Source of the DNA: JBDHRG01 sp039807445
GTDB lineage: Bacteria > Pseudomonadota > Gammaproteobacteria > Competibacterales > Competibacteraceae
DNA: 18,130 nucleotides
Direction: 5' to 3'
Assembly (NCBI GenBank): GCA_039807445.1
Contig: JBDHRG010000065.1
Span: forward strand, 1-18,130
Shown: positions 15,157-18,130 of the stretch, piece after piece
How the letters are laid out: every line of letters begins with the position of its first letter
Position numbering within the stretch: position 1 is the stretch's first letter
Position numbers and translations under genes: made by a program
The notes under the pieces: model-generated
Seen by the model: only the letters and a program-made list of their open reading frames with translations
The model's database searches: none
What the model was told of the DNA's origin: nothing

Positions 15157-18130
15157 TCAGGCGATCCGGTAGGCCTGCGGCGGGTTGCGGAAGCTCGCCA
15201 GCAGCTCGGCCTCGTGCGCCTTAGCCTGCTCGAGATTGGCGTCCTTGATGTGACCGTAGCCGCGGATGCGCTCGGGCACGTTGGCGAGCGCGAGCGCGAG
15301 CGCGTGGTTGCCGGCGTCGAGCTTGCCGAGCAGCTCGGCGACGGTGGCCTCGTAGTCGACGATCAGCTGGCGCTCGCCGCGGCGTTCGGCGGTCCGGCCG
15401 AAGGGATCGAGCATCGTGCCGCGCAGGCGCTTGAGCCTGGCCAGCATGCCGAAGGCCTTCAGCACCCACGGCCCGTAGGCCTTCTTCTTCAGGTGGCCGG
15501 CGTCGTCGCGCTCGGCGAGCAGCGGCGGCGCGAGGTGGAACTCGAGCCTGTACTCGCCTTCGAAGGTTTCCTGCAGCCGCTTCTGGAACTCGCCGTCGGT
15601 GTACAGGCGTGCGACCTCGTACTCGTCCTTGTACGCCATCAGCTTGGCGAGGTTGCGCGCGACCGCCTCGGTCAGCTTGGTGCTGCCGGGCACCTTCTGC
15701 GCCTCGGCAGCGCGCACGCGCTCGACCAGCGCGCGGTAGCGCTCGGCATAGGCGGCATCCTGGTAGGCGGTCAGGAACTCGACGCGGCGCTTGACGATGT
15801 CGTCGAGCGTCTCGGGCTTCTTCAGCTCGATCACTTGCGCCGGGCTGGCGATGCGCGTGATCGCGGCCAGGTCGACCGCCGCGCGCCGGCCCCACAGGAA
15901 GGCGGCCTTGTTGGCTTCGACCGAGGCGCCGTTGATCTCGATCGCACGCTCGATCGACTCGCGCGACAGCGGCACGAAGCCCTTCTGCCACGCATAGCCG
16001 AGCATGAACAGGTTCGACGCCAGCGCATCGCCGAGCAGCCTGGTCGCGATCGCGGTCGCGTCGACGAAGAAGGCCTTGCCCTTGCCGGTCGCCTCTTCGA
16101 TCGCCTGACGCATCGCCGAGGCCGGGAACGGCAGGTCGGGCTGGCGCAGGAAGGTCGCGGTCATCGACTCGTAGCTGTTGACCACGGCGTGGCAGATCTC
16201 GGCATCGACCTTGGCCAGCGCCTCGGCGCCCGCGGCCACCACCATGTCGCAGCCGAGCAGGAGCTTGGCGCCGCCGGCGGCGATGCGCACCGCGTGGATG
16301 TCCTCGGGCCGGTCCGCGATCCGCACGTGGCTGACCACCGCGCCGTACTTCTGCGCCAGGCCGGTCATGTCGAGCACCGACACGCCCTTGCCCTCGAGGT
16401 GCGCGGCCATGCCGAGCAGCGCACCGATTGTCACCACGCCGGTACCGCCGACGCCGGTGATCAGGATGCCGTACGGCGTATCGGTCGACGGCAGCGCCGC
16501 CTCGGGCAGTTCGATCGCCGGCTCCCTGGCTTCGCCGGCGCTCTTGCTCTTCTTGAGCTGGCCGCCGTGCACGGTGACGAAGCTCGGGCAGAAGCCCTTG
16601 ACGCAGCTGAAGTCCTTGTTGCAGTTCGACTGGTCGATCTGACGCTTGCGGCCGAACTCGGTCTCGAGCGGGATCACCGACAGGCAGTTCGACTGCACGC
16701 CGCAGTCGCCGCAGCCTTCGCAGACACGCTCGTTGATGAAGGCGCGCTTGGCCGGATCGGGCATCTTGCCGCGCTTGCGGCGGCGGCGCTTCTCGGCGGC
16801 GCAGGTCTGGTCGTAGATGATCACCGACACGCCTTCGCGCTCGCGCATCATCTTCTGCACCGCGTCGAGCTCGTCGCGGTGGTGGAAGGTGGTGCCCTCG
16901 GCGAAGACCGAGACGAGCGGGTACTTGTTCGGCTCGTCGGACACCACGGCGATGCCGCGCACGCCTTCGCCGTAGAGCTGGTGCGAGATCTGCTGCACCG
17001 TCAGCGTGCCGTCGATCGGCTGGCCGCCGGTCATCGCCACCGCGTCGTTGTACAGCACCTTGTAGGTGATGTTGACGCCGGCGGCGATCGCGGCGCGGAT
17101 CGCCAGGTAGCCCGAATGGAAATAGGTGCCGTCGCCGAGGTTCTGGAATACGTGCGGCGTTTCGGTGAACGGCGCCTGGCCGATCCAGGTGACGCCCTCG
17201 CCGCCCATCTGGGTGAAGGTGTCGGTGGCGCGGTCCATCCACGTGACCATGTAGTGGCAGCCGATGCCGCCCATCGCGCGGCTGCCCTCGGGCACGCGGG
17301 TCGAGGTGTTGTGCGGGCAGCCCGAGCAGAAGTGCGGCACGCGCTCGATCAGCTCGCGCGGCGCGGCCAGCGCGGCTTCCTTGGCCTCGAGGAAGGCCAG
17401 GCGCTTGTCGATGCGCTCGGAGGTGTGGAAGCGCGCGATGCGCCGGGCGATCACGCGCGCGATCTGCGCCGGCGACAGCTCGCCGGTCGAGGGCAGGATC
17501 CACTCGCGGTTCTCGTCGAACTTGCCGACCACGCGCGGGCGTACGTCCTCGCGCCAGTTGTAGAGCTGCTCCTTGAACTGGTTCTCGATCACCGCGCGCT
17601 TCTCTTCGACCACCAGCACCTCCTCGAGGCCCTGGGCGAAGTCGCGCACGCCGTCGCGCTCGAGCGGCCAGCTCATGCCGACCTTGTACACGCGCAGGCC
17701 GATGCGCGCGGCTTCCTGCTGGTCGATGCCGAGGTCCTCGAGCGCCTGCAGCACGTCGAGGTAGGACTTGCCGGTGGTGACGATGCCCAGCCGCGGGTTG
17801 GGGCTGTCGACGACGATGCGGTCGAGCTTGTTGGCCTTGGCGAAAGCCAGCGCCGCGTACAGCCGGTACCTCTGGTGGATGTATTCCTGCTCGAGCGGCT
17901 TGGTCGGCCAGCGCCCGTGCACGCCCTCGGGCGGGAACTCGAAGTCTTCGGGCAGCACGATCCCGACGCGCTCGGGGTCGACGTGCACCGAAGCCGACGA
18001 GTCGACCGTCTCGGCGATGGTCTTCATGCTGACCCAGGCGCCGCAGTAGCGCGACAGTTCCCAGCCGAAGATGCCGAGGTCGAGGATCTCCTGCACGCCG
18101 GCCGGGTTCAGTACCGGGATCATCGCGTCC
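15157..18130 (-). CDS. Fused indolepyruvate (2-oxoacid):ferredoxin oxidoreductase, N-terminus outside the window
   Basis: Thiamine-diphosphate and iron-sulfur enzyme that oxidatively decarboxylates aryl or other 2-oxo acids to acyl-CoA, reducing ferredoxin. The visible 991 codons end at a normal stop, and the frame stays open to the window edge. The usual length of about 1,150-1,190 residues implies roughly 170-190 are missing. Counting from the internal Met at 18123, an [Fe-S]-type FCSGCPHNTS lies at 265-274. The ThDP motif has GDGTYFHSG (330-338) and YNDAVAMTGGQ (358-368). A ferredoxin-like Cys set is at 468, 471, 474, 480, 501, 507 and 512. The gamma-type domain starts at about 551 with ILITGVGGTGVVTIG, and a C-terminal DUF6537-like region follows. 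The single-chain architecture is the known fused IorAB type. It is followed by a terminator and the amino-acid dehydrogenase gene. Confidence 0.93.
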   Translation of the reverse strand, partial: DAMIPVLNPAGVQEILDLGIFGWELSRYCGAWVSMKTIAETVDSSASVHVDPERVGIVLPEDFEFPPEGVHGRWPTKPLEQEYIHQRYRLYAALAFAKANKLDRIVVDSPNPRLGIVTTGKSYLDVLQALEDLGIDQQEAARIGLRVYKVGMSWPLERDGVRDFAQGLEEVLVVEEKRAVIENQFKEQLYNWREDVRPRVVGKFDENREWILPSTGELSPAQIARVIARRIARFHTSERIDKRLAFLEAKEAALAAPRELIERVPHFCSGCPHNTSTRVPEGSRAMGGIGCHYMVTWMDRATDTFTQMGGEGVTWIGQAPFTETPHVFQNLGDGTYFHSGYLAIRAAIAAGVNITYKVLYNDAVAMTGGQPIDGTLTVQQISHQLYGEGVRGIAVVSDEPNKYPLVSVFAEGTTFHHRDELDAVQKMMREREGVSVIIYDQTCAAEKRRRRKRGKMPDPAKRAFINERVCEGCGDCGVQSNCLSVIPLETEFGRKRQIDQSNCNKDFSCVKGFCPSFVTVHGGQLKKSKSAGEAREPAIELPEAALPSTDTPYGILITGVGGTGVVTIGALLGMAAHLEGKGVSVLDMTGLAQKYGAVVSHVRIADRPEDIHAVRIAAGGAKLLLGCDMVVAAGAEALAKVDAEICHAVVNSYESMTATFLRQPDLPFPASAMRQAIEEATGKGKAFFVDATAIATRLLGDALASNLFMLGYAWQKGFVPLSRESIERAIEINGASVEANKAAFLWGRRAAVDLAAITRIASPAQVIELKKPETLDDIVKRRVEFLTAYQDAAYAERYRALVERVRAAEAQKVPGSTKLTEAVARNLAKLMAYKDEYEVARLYTDGEFQKRLQETFEGEYRLEFHLAPPLLAERDDAGHLKKKAYGPWVLKAFGMLARLKRLRGTMLDPFGRTAERRGERQLIVDYEATVAELLGKLDAGNHALALALANVPERIRGYGHIKDANLEQAKAHEAELLASFRNPPQAYRIA

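Overview
The window is a GC-rich (by eye well over 60%), densely coded bacterial chromosome segment. The gene content (sigma-54-dependent acetoin operon acoXABC, a large fused indolepyruvate:ferredoxin oxidoreductase, leucine-dehydrogenase-type enzyme) suggests a betaproteobacterium, perhaps of the Azoarcus/Thauera/Aromatoleum group. That placement is inferred from gene content and style, not from a marker gene.

Region 1 (1-6397, all minus strand) is an acetoin/2,3-butanediol catabolic operon. In transcription order it reads: sigma-54 promoter (6382-6397), acoX, a zinc-type 2,3-butanediol dehydrogenase, acoA and acoB (E1 alpha and beta of the thiamine-diphosphate acetoin dehydrogenase), acoC (E2, lipoyl domain plus alpha/beta hydrolase), an SDR of acetoin/diacetyl-reductase type, a strong hairpin, then the first 38 codons of lipoyl synthase (lipA). 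Butanediol or diacetyl would be converted to acetoin, acetoin cleaved to acetaldehyde and acetyl-CoA, and the lipoyl group of AcoC supplied by LipA. No E3 (acoL) is present in the window.

Region 2 (6398-11016) holds the control elements and an apparent insertion. It contains a long perfect palindrome about 100 bp upstream of the predicted acoX start site, a decayed mqsR toxin gene with an intact mqsA antitoxin, a CycA-like amino-acid permease (minus), a roughly 400-bp intergenic region, and acoR (plus), the sigma-54 activator expected to drive the aco promoter. A motif of GTCTCGCCGA type found in the acoX upstream region recurs between the permease and acoR.

Region 3 (11079-13886, minus) is a compact three-gene unit: EamA/DMT transporter, N-formylglutamate-amidohydrolase-family enzyme and YbdK/GCS2 carboxylate-amine ligase. 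The genes are separated by 4 nt or overlap by 1 nt. This is the least understood module here and looks like a small-metabolite amide-bond system.

Region 4 (13995-18130, minus) carries a fused indolepyruvate/2-oxoacid:ferredoxin oxidoreductase (N-terminus outside the window), a clear intrinsic terminator, and a Leu/Phe/Val-type amino-acid dehydrogenase. Together these could deaminate amino acids to 2-oxo acids and oxidise them to acyl-CoA. No rRNA, tRNA, CRISPR array, IS element or phage gene was seen.
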